Positions 6,791 through 14,719 of a stretch of DNA of 43,265 bases are shown here, piece after piece. Under the pieces are notes generated by a model. It saw nothing but the letters and a program-made list of their open reading frames with translations. It was not told the DNA's origin and made no database searches. Location of the stretch: positions 1 through 43,265 of IMG/VR virus record IMGVR_UViG_3300045996_001143. One strand, 5' to 3'. This stretch comes from a virus. The translations under genes were made by a program, and so were the position numbers. Positions within the stretch are counted from its first letter, which is position 1; each line of letters opens with the position of its first letter.

Positions 6791-9028
6791 GTGCCAAGGC
6801 CATCCAGAGTACGTATAGACGATCCGTTAGAGATCGTCCTCTATTGGATCTGGCTTGCCCTCACCTTCTGGATACGGGCCTATTTCCGTTACTTCTGGCT
6901 TGCTACTCCAGTCCTGACGGGGGAGCCGAAGGATAATGCGACCTTCAACCACGCGGCTGACAAGGACTACCGGGGCCGGCCGGCCGGAGCCGAGAAGCTC
7001 TCCAAACCGAAGAAGTACCGGCTAGCTCGGCGCTGGGCCTTCATCGGGATCTTCTGCCATCTGATCGTCCTGAGCTGGATCTTGTCCCCCTGGGAGCCTC
7101 TCCTTAGCTCGATCCTTCACTGGCTGGCCATCATCTATCAGGTCGTGATCATGGCTATTGGGGGATGGTGGCTGGGGACCTGGCTTCAGAACCGTATCCG
7201 CTATCGGAAGGTCCGGAAGGACGTTATTGGCCCAGCCGCTAAGGCCGTCCGGGGAGTGGTAGGGCCGACATTCCATCTGGCCCAGGATGAGAAGATCATT
7301 AGCCTTCCCCCGAGCTATACCAAGCCCAAGCGCCGTGACGCGGCTATGGCTCCGGTCCAGGTCAATCTCCCTCAAGGCATTAACTGGACCGACTCCAAGA
7401 AGAAGCAGTTAACTGACGCGGCGGGGGGAGCGCTTGGCCTGGAGAATGCTCAAGCTGAGTTCTTCACGTCCGGGGCTAAGCCCTTTGCTTTGCTCAGTCC
7501 TCTCTCCTTGCCGGGCAAGCTGACCTTGGCCGATTGCTGGGAGTGGATCGAGAAGACGGACAAAGATCATCCCTTCATCGGGCTGGGAGCTGATGGAGGT
7601 CCTCGTTACCTCGACTACAAGGAGATCAGTCCGCACTGGCTCTGGAGTGGGCCGACTGGAACCGGCAAGACCAGCGTAGGCCGGGACATCTTCCCCCAGT
7701 GGGGACGATTCGGAGCGGCCTTGGTGATCTTCGATTACAAGAGGATCTCCAGCCTTTGGGCTCATAATTTGCCCGGCTGTCTGTACCTCTGGGAACTGGA
7801 CGACATAGAGCGAGGCGTGCTGGCTCTGGAGCAACTTCTGGAGGCCAGGAAGCGAGGTCCGATAGAACAGCTCGGTCACTATGACGATGTTGTGATCATG
7901 GCTGACGAGATCCCTTCCATGATGATGAAGCTTCAGCGGCACTATAAGAGGAAGGGCCGAACAGGAATCAGCCCGGCTGTGGAAGCCTTCCAGAACTTGA
8001 TCTTTATGGGCCGAGAGCTTCAGATTTTCTATCATCCGTTTGGTAACCGGCTCTCGGCCAAGACCTTTGGCCCGGACGGAGGGGACGCCAGAACTGCTAT
8101 AGCCGGTCGAGGCATAGCCAAGTACGATCCTCAGGCTTTCCGGATGTTGGCTGGCGGAATCCGCTATGTCCCTTGGCCCGGAGGGGGCCGGGGAATCTGG
8201 GGCCTCTTCTTTGATGACCGGCTGGACTTTGTTCGAGTTCCGCTCTGGACTGATGGAGAAGCCCGAGAAGTGTTCATGTCCGGCAAGCCCAGTCCGGATC
8301 TTCAGATCGAGATGGGCTCTCGGGTCCTAGGCGGGGATCATCCCGTCATTGCTCCCGGAGTGGACCTGAAAACCCCTGAGCTGGAATCCCGAAGAGTCAG
8401 CCTGTCCAAGGGCCTGGCTAACGTGCCAGGGCCGGCCATGGAGCTGGGGACATGGCGTAGAGCTATCGGCCGGGCCAAACAGGCAGGCTGGGGGCCGGAG
8501 CCCGTTGATTGGGAGGGAAGAACTGCCATCTATCTTCAAAGTGATCTGAACGTCTTTAAGCTGACCATTGACCAGCGCCGTAAGGTCGATTCGGGGGACG
8601 AGCCTGCTTTTCCTGGGATCATCTATGCCATCTTTGTCCGATTGCCTGACACTGGCCAGGTCGTATGTGGTTATGTCGGCCAGACTAGGAGATCTCTGGA
8701 ACAGCGATTTTCAGAGCATGAAGAAGATCAGCCTTGGGCGGACCTGATCTATGGCCCTCCTGTCAAGATCTTTGTAGATAATATCAGCCAAGCTGATCTT
8801 GACGTGCTGGAGCTTCGAGTTATGGATGAGATGAAGCCCATATTCAACTGGATTGGCAATGAGACCGCCAATGAGTTCTCTATCAGCCTAGATGAAGCTA
8901 TCGAGCAACGGTGGCAGCGTGATGACGAATTAGGCCGGCCCCGGTTCATTCCGAAGAAGGATCGGGAACCGCCAGAGCTGGAAGGGCCTCCTGAGGGGGT
9001 TGTCCTAAGTCTCAATAGGGGGAGATAA
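6791..9028 (+). CDS. Membrane-anchored FtsK/TraB-like ATPase fused to a GIY-YIG nuclease
   Basis: A 745-aa protein. Two hydrophobic regions (about 12-32 and 75-140) give an N-terminal membrane anchor. An FtsK/HerA-type motor follows: Walker A GPTGTGKT at 287-294 and Walker B VVIMADE ending D372-E373. The last 135 or so residues form a GIY-YIG endonuclease: GIIYAI at 609, YVGQTRRS from Y628, QRFSEH, and ELRVMDEMKPIFNW carrying the catalytic Glu. FtsK/TraB motors move double-stranded DNA, as in septal chromosome pumping or actinobacterial conjugation; GIY-YIG domains cut DNA. A motor and nuclease in one membrane protein could pump and cut DNA at the envelope, which is inference. GTG6791 follows GGAGGAGACC closely; no better start is seen. 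I do not recall this fusion in phages. Confidence 0.88.
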   Translation: MPRPSRVRIDDPLEIVLYWIWLALTFWIRAYFRYFWLATPVLTGEPKDNATFNHAADKDYRGRPAGAEKLSKPKKYRLARRWAFIGIFCHLIVLSWILSPWEPLLSSILHWLAIIYQVVIMAIGGWWLGTWLQNRIRYRKVRKDVIGPAAKAVRGVVGPTFHLAQDEKIISLPPSYTKPKRRDAAMAPVQVNLPQGINWTDSKKKQLTDAAGGALGLENAQAEFFTSGAKPFALLSPLSLPGKLTLADCWEWIEKTDKDHPFIGLGADGGPRYLDYKEISPHWLWSGPTGTGKTSVGRDIFPQWGRFGAALVIFDYKRISSLWAHNLPGCLYLWELDDIERGVLALEQLLEARKRGPIEQLGHYDDVVIMADEIPSMMMKLQRHYKRKGRTGISPAVEAFQNLIFMGRELQIFYHPFGNRLSAKTFGPDGGDARTAIAGRGIAKYDPQAFRMLAGGIRYVPWPGGGRGIWGLFFDDRLDFVRVPLWTDGEAREVFMSGKPSPDLQIEMGSRVLGGDHPVIAPGVDLKTPELESRRVSLSKGLANVPGPAMELGTWRRAIGRAKQAGWGPEPVDWEGRTAIYLQSDLNVFKLTIDQRRKVDSGDEPAFPGIIYAIFVRLPDTGQVVCGYVGQTRRSLEQRFSEHEEDQPWADLIYGPPVKIFVDNISQADLDVLELRVMDEMKPIFNWIGNETANEFSISLDEAIEQRWQRDDELGRPRFIPKKDREPPELEGPPEGVVLSLNRGR

Positions 9029-9044
9029 GCGTAATGCTGGAGTT

Positions 9045-9060
9045 GCTGTCTTAAGACAGC
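9045..9060. promoter_or_regulatory. 16-bp perfect palindrome (operator or small hairpin)
   Basis: GCTGTCTTAAGACAGC is a complete 16-bp palindrome in the 50-nt gap between the FtsK-like gene and the next membrane gene. It has no T-run, so an operator is as likely as an attenuator. Confidence 0.45.
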
Positions 9061-9078
9061 TCGAATCAAGGAGAGACC

Positions 9079-9399
9079 GTGCCTGAGCAAGATCCCGTGG
9101 TATTCGAGGACCGTCCTGGCCTGAGCAAAATGGATTGGACCGGAATAGACGTGCACAGACATAGCCCCTCTAGGGGGACAGAGCTGGCCGGTTGGAAGCT
9201 GGGGCTGAGTTTCGTCCTGACTTCCACATTCTTGTTCGCATGTTTCCGAGTCATCCTGATGGGCCATGCTGTGGCCGGATCAATTCTGGCTGTTATCTAT
9301 CTGGTAGTAATGATGATCATGAACGTCTATAACAAGCCAAATAAGGAGACATGCCACATATGCGGGAAACTTCTGGAGAAAGCACCGAGTCACCCCTAA
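9079..9399 (+). CDS. Two-span membrane protein with C-terminal Cys pair
   Basis: A 106-aa protein. GTG9079 is preceded by AAGGAGAGACC, nearly the same leader as the FtsK-like gene. Residues 1-35 or so are soluble. Two adjacent membrane spans follow (LGLSFVLTSTFLFACFRVI and AVAGSILAVIYLVVMMIM). A short tail contains CHICGK, a possible half zinc ribbon. The length and topology resemble the small Spd-type membrane proteins that accompany TraB in actinobacterial plasmids, but no sequence family is recognised. The 3' end is overlapped by the next small ORF. Confidence 0.7.
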   Translation: MPEQDPVVFEDRPGLSKMDWTGIDVHRHSPSRGTELAGWKLGLSFVLTSTFLFACFRVILMGHAVAGSILAVIYLVVMMIMNVYNKPNKETCHICGKLLEKAPSHP

Positions 9400-9497
9400 G
9401 AACGTGGTTCTGGCACTGGGGAGCGCCTCTCGGGACTCTGACAGTCTGTCTGATCGTGGTGATCTTGGTCCTGGACGGAGTGGGCTGGGTTGACTGA
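9351..9497 (+). CDS. 48-aa single-pass membrane peptide
   Basis: Starts at ATG9351 or ATG9360, both behind AAGGAG (9343-9348), and overlaps the end of the previous gene in another frame. The N-terminal half is polar and Trp-rich (TWFWHWG). The C-terminal half is a membrane span (LTVCLIVVILVL). It ends in a short acidic tail. There is no homology I recognise. Support is the ribosome site, the clear hydrophobic segment and the fit into an otherwise empty gap before 9547. Confidence 0.5.
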   Translation: MPHMRETSGESTESPLRTWFWHWGAPLGTLTVCLIVVILVLDGVGWVD

Positions 9498-9546
9498 CTG
9501 GGACAGCTATGAGACGATTAGACATCCCCGCCAAGAAAGGATGACC

Positions 9547-10068
9547 ATGTGCAGAGACAAGCTCCACGGGGGCCGGCGCTGTAACGGCAAGCATGGCAGC
9601 TCGGGCTCTAGTGTTGTCGGGAGTGCTCCGGTCAGCTCCAATGTCCCCTATGGTCCAGAGAAGCCTCCCCCTCACCCGTTCACTCGGGAGCATGTCCAGC
9701 AATTAGCGGCCAAGATCCCCAAGGATCGACGGGACGCTTTCGGAAAGAAACTGACGGCTAAGGATCGTCGGTTCTTTGCTGTTCGGGAAGCGGGATGGAC
9801 TGGGCCGATTGATCAAGACGGATATCCAGTCCATAGCGATGAGCCCTGGCCTAAATATCGAGGCAAGGGAAAGCCTCGCTCTGGAGTGGAAGATTCTGAC
9901 ACGACCAAGCCCGGCACGGCCGGTAACCCTTGGCCTAAGCCGACATGGACAATGACTCCGACTCAGAAGGCTGATCATGATTATGACCAGCCGGCCTTTG
10001 TCGGGTTGTCTGACACTGGGCAGCGCATGAGAGGCTATCTCAAAGACAAGTTAGCTGGCCGGTCATGA
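9547..10068 (+). CDS. Unknown Gly/Pro-rich 173-aa protein
   Basis: ATG9547 is preceded by AAAGG at good spacing; ATG9541 is an alternative. The first 45 residues are low-complexity (Gly/Ser/Pro-rich) with two Cys (C2, C12). A basic helical region follows (EHVQQLAAKIPKDRRDAFGKKL), then a Pro/Trp-rich stretch containing EPWPKYRGKGKPR and NPWPKPTW. It has no membrane span and no recognised domain. It overlaps the next gene by 4 nt (ATGA), so it belongs to the same operon. Confidence 0.65.
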   Translation: MCRDKLHGGRRCNGKHGSSGSSVVGSAPVSSNVPYGPEKPPPHPFTREHVQQLAAKIPKDRRDAFGKKLTAKDRRFFAVREAGWTGPIDQDGYPVHSDEPWPKYRGKGKPRSGVEDSDTTKPGTAGNPWPKPTWTMTPTQKADHDYDQPAFVGLSDTGQRMRGYLKDKLAGRS

Positions 10069-10388
10069 AAGAGACGATCTGGCTAGCTGTGGACCAGCGT
10101 GGCGTTAACCGGATGACCAAGAAGCTTCCCAGCCTGAACCGGGGAGAAATTCCGATCAAGCTAGAAGTGATCGTAGAGCCCTCGGCTTTCACTACACCTA
10201 CTCTGGTCCGTACCGTCCATGTCGAGGACTGGCGTCAAGGAGTGGACATCTCTGATGTGGAGTTTAAAGAGACCACGATCACCGAGGATGAAGCCGCTCT
10301 GATCCGAGCCAGGCGCTTGGAGAAGATGGCCGAGATCCTTACTGACCACGGATTTGGAGTGACGGTCCCCGATGCCCCTAACTCCTGA
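10065..10388 (+). CDS. Unknown 107-aa protein
   Basis: Coupled to the previous gene by an ATGA overlap. An N-terminal beta-rich part (IPIKLEVIVEPSAF, TLVRTVHVEDW) is followed by a C-terminal helix (DEAALIRARRLEKMAEILTDHGF). There are no cysteines, membrane spans or catalytic motifs. It overlaps the next ORF by 17 nt. Function is not recognisable. Confidence 0.6.
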   Translation: MKETIWLAVDQRGVNRMTKKLPSLNRGEIPIKLEVIVEPSAFTTPTLVRTVHVEDWRQGVDISDVEFKETTITEDEAALIRARRLEKMAEILTDHGFGVTVPDAPNS

Positions 10389-10617
10389 CTATTCAGCTCA
10401 CTACCCGACCAAGACCGGAGAAGGCCCCAAGCGTAAGAATGAGCCGCTCCAGTGCGCTCGGGATCTCCAGGTCTGGCCCTGTGAAGTCGAGCAAGCTCGG
10501 GACTATGGGGCTAAGCTCCAGCGCCGTATCACTCGGGCCTTGGCCGAGTTAGAAGGATGGGAAGAATTCGGCTTGTATCAGATAATCAAGCCGATTCTGG
10601 AAGGACAGGAAGAATGA
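10372..10617 (+). CDS. Unknown 81-aa protein
   Basis: Starts at ATG10372 inside the end of the previous gene and ends in an ATGA overlap with the next. It opens with polar residues, then has a helical stretch (EVEQARDYGAKLQRRITRALAELEGWEEF). No family recognised. The overlaps on both sides and the helical charge pattern argue for a real gene. Confidence 0.55.
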   Translation: MPLTPDYSAHYPTKTGEGPKRKNEPLQCARDLQVWPCEVEQARDYGAKLQRRITRALAELEGWEEFGLYQIIKPILEGQEE

Positions 10618-10757
10618 GCAAAGAGCCGGCCTGTGTTCGCTGTAATCGGTTGAAGGACACTCACCCTAGTCCGGCTTGTCTGCACTATGTCCCCCCAGCT
10701 CCTGGCTGGATGGTTGCTCTGAACAAGGTCCTGGCCAAGGTCAATCAGAAGATATGA
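10614..10757 (+). CDS. 47-aa Cys-containing small protein
   Basis: Starts at ATG10614 behind GGAAGGACAGGAAGA. CVRCNRLKDTHPSPACLHY looks like a small zinc knuckle (C7, C10, C21, with H23 as a possible fourth ligand). The rest is a short hydrophobic/basic helix. The stop overlaps the next start (ATGA). Function unknown. Confidence 0.55.
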   Translation: MSKEPACVRCNRLKDTHPSPACLHYVPPAPGWMVALNKVLAKVNQKI

Positions 10758-11077
10758 CCGAGACTGAGGGAGCTGAGTACATAGCCGATGGACCGTCTAT
10801 CGCAGCGGCCTATGGCTACAGCCCTTCTACGATCCGAACCTGGAAGGATCGAGGTCACATAGCCGAGTGGGGCCGGGATTCTCACGGCCGGATCTTGTAC
10901 CGGGTCCGAGACGTGGAAGCCTTCATTGGCAAGACCAAGCGGAGCCGCTCAGACGGCGCTCCTGGCTCTTGCTCGTGGTGTCCACTCCCAGCCCATCCGG
11001 CCGCTCCCGTGCCGCTCTGCATTCCGCATATAGCCGCTGTAGCTGAGTTTGCTCATCAGGCTGATCTAGTAAGGTGA
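10754..11077 (+). CDS. MerR-type HTH protein with Cys/His C-terminus
   Basis: A 107-aa protein starting at ATG10754, coupled to the preceding gene. An upstream in-frame start at 10676 lies within that gene and is rejected. Residues 7-65 or so form an HTH: GPSIAAAYGYSPSTIRTWKDRG, then a wing ending ILYRVRDVEAFI, the same scheme as the other two HTH proteins here. The tail has CSWCPLPAH...CIPH, a plausible zinc site. It lies just before the terminase genes, a place where actinophages often carry small DNA-binding proteins. It may regulate the late operon; that is inference. Confidence 0.7.
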   Translation: MTETEGAEYIADGPSIAAAYGYSPSTIRTWKDRGHIAEWGRDSHGRILYRVRDVEAFIGKTKRSRSDGAPGSCSWCPLPAHPAAPVPLCIPHIAAVAEFAHQADLVR

Positions 11078-11109
11078 TCTCTTATCTAGCTCCCCAGGAG
11101 GGATGACCG

Positions 11110-11658
11110 ATGCCCGGAGGCCGAGGACACAAGAGCCCCGATCCAGGAGACCCTCTCCACGATCAGATCCTGGACATGGTTCGGGAGGGCAAAGGCCGTA
11201 ACGAGATCTCCCGAGAGCTGAACATCCCTTATATGTGGGTCACTCGGACAGCTCAAAGAGCCGGCCTGAGCTTCCTCAACACTCGGCCCCTTGAGGCTGT
11301 GGAAGCCTTACGGCGTCAGAACGCCGAGCGAAGGGCACGGTTAGCGGCCGAGCTTCTGGACGACATAGAACAGCTCCGAGAGCGGCTCTTCTCTCCGATT
11401 GTCTATGTCGATCATGGCGGGAAGGATTTCCGTAGAGTTGAGATCGACCAAGACCAGCCTGTCCCCCATGATCAGGCCGCTCTGTCCCGATCCGTTTCGA
11501 TGCTGATCGACCGCCATGTCCGGCTGGATGAATACGCCGGTCGGGCTGGCGGCTCTGAAGAGTCACGTTCTATGCTGGGCCAACTCGCTTCCCTGTTCCA
11601 AGCAGCAGCCAGCGCACCAGAGCCAGATGATACGGAGTCAGGGGACGATGATCATTGA
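11110..11658 (+). CDS. terS: Terminase small subunit
   Basis: A 182-aa protein. An N-terminal HTH (ILDMVREGKGRNEISRELN, then MWVTRTAQRAG) matches the DNA-recognition domain of small terminases. A long helical region follows (RRQNAERRARLAAELLDDIEQLRERL) and an acidic tail. The protein would bind the packaging site and load the large subunit. AGGAGGG precedes ATG11110. The large terminase follows after one short ORF, the standard order. Family members share little sequence, so the call leans on the HTH, length and position. Confidence 0.85.
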   Translation: MPGGRGHKSPDPGDPLHDQILDMVREGKGRNEISRELNIPYMWVTRTAQRAGLSFLNTRPLEAVEALRRQNAERRARLAAELLDDIEQLRERLFSPIVYVDHGGKDFRRVEIDQDQPVPHDQAALSRSVSMLIDRHVRLDEYAGRAGGSEESRSMLGQLASLFQAAASAPEPDDTESGDDDH

Positions 11659-11818
11659 TCTTCTCGCGCATGTCCGAGATGGCCAGATCTTCCAGCTTGC
11701 CTCTGTAGAAGGTCAGACTCCCTCGGAAGTGCTAGATGCCCTCGGGGAGATCGTGGATGAAGACCTGGCCAGCTTCTCTGAGCTAGAAGAGCATCTAGAT
11801 GTCCTTGCCTCTAGATGA
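11648..11818 (+). CDS. 56-aa acidic protein between terminase subunits
   Basis: ATG11648 overlaps the end of the small terminase by 11 nt. The 3' end overlaps the large terminase by 20 nt. It is acidic and helical (EVLDALGEIVDEDLASFSELEEHLDVL) with no known motif. It could be an adaptor of the packaging machine or an independent peptide. The overlaps support it being translated. Confidence 0.55.
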   Translation: MIIDLLAHVRDGQIFQLASVEGQTPSEVLDALGEIVDEDLASFSELEEHLDVLASR

Positions 11819-13058
11819 AGTCCGGCGCACCTTTTCCCAAAAGCAGATTGACTCAGTAGTTCGCTCCCAGGGCAAGATCAATATCTGGGAGGGCTCAGTT
11901 CGATCAGGTAAGACCATCGGAAGCCTAGTCCGGTGGCTGATGTTCATTAATGAAGCTCCCAAGAATGGTGAGCTGGCCATGATCGGTAAGACGATCCAGA
12001 CCTTGGCCCGAAACGTTATTGCTCCACTCCGAAGCGCTGAGATATTTGGTCCCTTGGCCCGAGAGACTCAGTATGTGATGGGAGCCCCTCAGGCTGTCAT
12101 CCTTGGCCGGCCAGTCCACATCATTGGCGCGGCTGATGCTCGATCAGAAGAGAAGATTCGAGGACTGACCGGAGCTGGCTTCTATGTGGATGAAGCCACA
12201 CTGATTCCTGAGCTGGTCTGGAACCAAGTCCTCACCCGGATGAGCGTTCCCGGCTCTAAGCTCTTTGCCACCACTAACCCTGACAACCCTTATCACTGGC
12301 TCAGGACAAACTTCATCCTTGGGGGAGACCATCGGACTCGGACATTCAAGTTCCGACTTCCTGACAATCCGTCCCTAGAACCGGAGTATATTGACTGGCT
12401 TAAGACACAGTTTCATGGCTTGTTCTATCGACGCTTCATTGATGGAGACTGGGTAGCCGCTGAAGGGGCTATTTATGACATGCTGGATCATGACGTTCAT
12501 GTAGTGGACATCATTCCTGCTATCTCCCAGTGGCTATGTGTCGGGATCGACTACGGCACTTCTAACCCGTTCCATGCCCTTCTTCTGGGACTGACCATTA
12601 CAGGAGAGTTGTATGTCTGTGCCGAGTGGAGATATCACGGACGGAAAGCCCAGCGACAGCTCACAGATGCTCAGTACGCGGATAAGTTACGGGAGTGGCT
12701 TGCTCGTGATCCAGTGGGACCAAGATATGGAGCTATCGATCCGCACTGGTGGATTGTTGACCCTTCGGCCGCTAGCTTCCGAACCGAGCTTAAAACTCGG
12801 GGAGTCCGACAGTATGAAGCGGACAACTCCGTTCTAGACGGTATCCGGTTAGTGTCGTCCCTCCTAGGAGGGAACAAGCTTAGAATCCATCGGAGCTGTG
12901 AACATCTGATCAATGAGATGTCCGGCTATTCATGGGACGACAGTCTGGCTCTGATGGGCAAGGATGCTCCGCTCAAGGAGAACGATCACGGCCCAGACGC
13001 TCTACGCTATGCGGTAAAGACTACGGAGGCCATCTGGAGGCCCCGGCTCGCTGCGTAG
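11799..13058 (+). CDS. terL: Terminase large subunit
   Basis: A 419-aa packaging motor-nuclease of the PBSX/Terminase_6 type. Walker A variant GSVRSGKT at 32-39. Walker B YVDE with D131-E132. RNase H-fold nuclease acids: D251 in GIDYGTSNP and D400 in HGPDALRYA. The length is normal for the family. The ATG lies within the preceding small ORF, implying coupled translation. The motor pumps DNA into the prohead through the portal encoded next. Confidence 0.95.
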   Translation: MSLPLDEVRRTFSQKQIDSVVRSQGKINIWEGSVRSGKTIGSLVRWLMFINEAPKNGELAMIGKTIQTLARNVIAPLRSAEIFGPLARETQYVMGAPQAVILGRPVHIIGAADARSEEKIRGLTGAGFYVDEATLIPELVWNQVLTRMSVPGSKLFATTNPDNPYHWLRTNFILGGDHRTRTFKFRLPDNPSLEPEYIDWLKTQFHGLFYRRFIDGDWVAAEGAIYDMLDHDVHVVDIIPAISQWLCVGIDYGTSNPFHALLLGLTITGELYVCAEWRYHGRKAQRQLTDAQYADKLREWLARDPVGPRYGAIDPHWWIVDPSAASFRTELKTRGVRQYEADNSVLDGIRLVSSLLGGNKLRIHRSCEHLINEMSGYSWDDSLALMGKDAPLKENDHGPDALRYAVKTTEAIWRPRLAA

Positions 13059-13069
13059 AAGGGCTCTCA

Positions 13070-14719
13070 GTGCCACTCCCATCCAATCAGCCATGGCCTC
13101 CCCCGTACCTGGAGCCGGTCTACCGGGTCATGGATCGCTGGTCAGCTTGGTACTCCGGAGATCCTGACCAGCTTGCCTCAGCTCTCGGGTCACAGTCTGG
13201 CCGGCCTAATCCGTTCCCTCAGGATCGAACCTCTCAGTATCGAGGGGGAGTAGTGGGTACTCTGGCTCGGTTCTGGTGGGGAAAGCCCAGCTCGACCAGC
13301 TCTCCGACCGGCCAGGAGGAAGCCAAGCTCCATATCCCAGTGGCTGGGGACCTGGCCGCTATGTCCTCTGATCTTCTCTTTGCGGCCGAGCCCGACTTGA
13401 CGATGCCCGGAACAGAGAAAGACCGGAAGCCGGCCAGCCAGGTACGGCTGGAAGAGTACCTGGAGAACGGTCTGATGGTCTCGATCCGGGAAGCGGCCGA
13501 GGTCCAGGCCGCTCTGGGAGGGGTCTACCTCCGAGCGGTTTGGGACCGTACGGTCTATGACCGACCCTGGATTCAGCCGGTCCATCCTGACCTGGCCATT
13601 CCAGAGTGGAGCTTTGACAAGCTCCGAGCCGTCACCTATTGGCGCGTAGTGCTGGAGAACAGCTCCGGGGAGGTCTGGCGTCACCTAGAGCGCCATGAGC
13701 CTGGAGTGATCTTCCATGGCCTTTACAAGGGCACCAAGGCCGAGCTGGGGACTGTTATCCCCCTGAATGATCATCCGGAAACAGAGATTTTTGTCAGCTC
13801 TCTGACCCGTGATGACTACATAGAGACCGGGATCGAAGAGCTGACGAGTGTCTATGTCCCCAATGTCCGACCTAATCGGATCTGGCGCAAGATTCCAGGG
13901 GTTCAGAACTTCGGTCGCTCCGACTATGCCGGAGTAGAGGGGGAGATGGATCAGCTTGACTTTGCCTGGACTTCTTGGATGAGAGATCTCCGGCTAGGGA
14001 TTGCTCGGATCATCGTTCCCCAGTCGGCCCTGATCTCGGACGGAGCTGGCCAAGGAGCCTCGATCAATATTGATCAAGAGCTGCTAGTAGGGATGAACCT
14101 GAGCCCCAGCCCTGACAGTGACATGCTGACTCAAGTCCAGTTCAATCTTCGAGTTCAGGAGCATCGGGACACTACTCAGTCACTCTTAGAGCAAATCGTG
14201 AGGGACTCGGGCTATTCCATGCAGACGTTCTCGGGAGAGACAGACGGAAACGCTCAGACGGCCACAGAGGTCACGGCCAAAGAGAAGCGGACCCTAACTA
14301 CTCGGGACCGGAAGATTGCTTACTGGACTCTCGGACTCCGGGACGCTGTGAAGATGCTCTTGGCCGTCGATAATGCCCAGTTCTCGGCCGGAGTCGAGGT
14401 AGATCGGCCTAATGTGGAGTTTCCGGACGCTGTCTCTGATCCTCCGGAAGTGGTGGCCAGGACGATCAAGACTCTTGAGGAAGCCAAGGCCATCTCGACA
14501 GAGGTAAAGATCCGAATGCTTCATCCGGACTGGAACGATGATCAAATAGCCGATGAGATCGACTCAATCGAGGGACTTAACCGGCTCCAGCAGCAAGCTT
14601 CCATCGTGGACACTCTTGGCCGGGCTCAGGCCCTCGGAGCTGTGGACACGTCCACTACTGAGTCTGTCGTCCGGAGGATGACCAATGGCCAGCGTCAGCC
14701 AGCTTCTAGCGCTTCTTGA
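13070..14719 (+). CDS. Portal protein
   Basis: A 549-aa protein. GTG13070 follows AGAAGGG; in-frame starts farther upstream lie inside the terminase gene and are rejected. It has the usual portal pattern: an early aromatic segment (PVYRVMDRWSAWYSGDP), a beta-rich middle (GGVYLRAVWDRTVYDRPW), a clip/stem-like stretch, and a long helical C-terminus rich in acidic and Gln residues. Position between the large terminase and a MuF-like gene is diagnostic. Its end overlaps the MuF-like gene by 35 nt. Confidence 0.88.
   Translation: MPLPSNQPWPPPYLEPVYRVMDRWSAWYSGDPDQLASALGSQSGRPNPFPQDRTSQYRGGVVGTLARFWWGKPSSTSSPTGQEEAKLHIPVAGDLAAMSSDLLFAAEPDLTMPGTEKDRKPASQVRLEEYLENGLMVSIREAAEVQAALGGVYLRAVWDRTVYDRPWIQPVHPDLAIPEWSFDKLRAVTYWRVVLENSSGEVWRHLERHEPGVIFHGLYKGTKAELGTVIPLNDHPETEIFVSSLTRDDYIETGIEELTSVYVPNVRPNRIWRKIPGVQNFGRSDYAGVEGEMDQLDFAWTSWMRDLRLGIARIIVPQSALISDGAGQGASINIDQELLVGMNLSPSPDSDMLTQVQFNLRVQEHRDTTQSLLEQIVRDSGYSMQTFSGETDGNAQTATEVTAKEKRTLTTRDRKIAYWTLGLRDAVKMLLAVDNAQFSAGVEVDRPNVEFPDAVSDPPEVVARTIKTLEEAKAISTEVKIRMLHPDWNDDQIADEIDSIEGLNRLQQQASIVDTLGRAQALGAVDTSTTESVVRRMTNGQRQPASSAS

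Noticed and set aside
9094-9267. Leftward frames opposite the FtsK-like gene end and 9079 gene
   Set aside because: Shadows of coding sequence on the plus strand; no ribosome sites or recognisable motifs.
12932-13069. Longer portal gene starting at 12932
   Set aside because: The extra 46 residues run inside the large terminase in another frame and are Gly/Ser/Arg-rich noise; GTG13070 has a good ribosome site.
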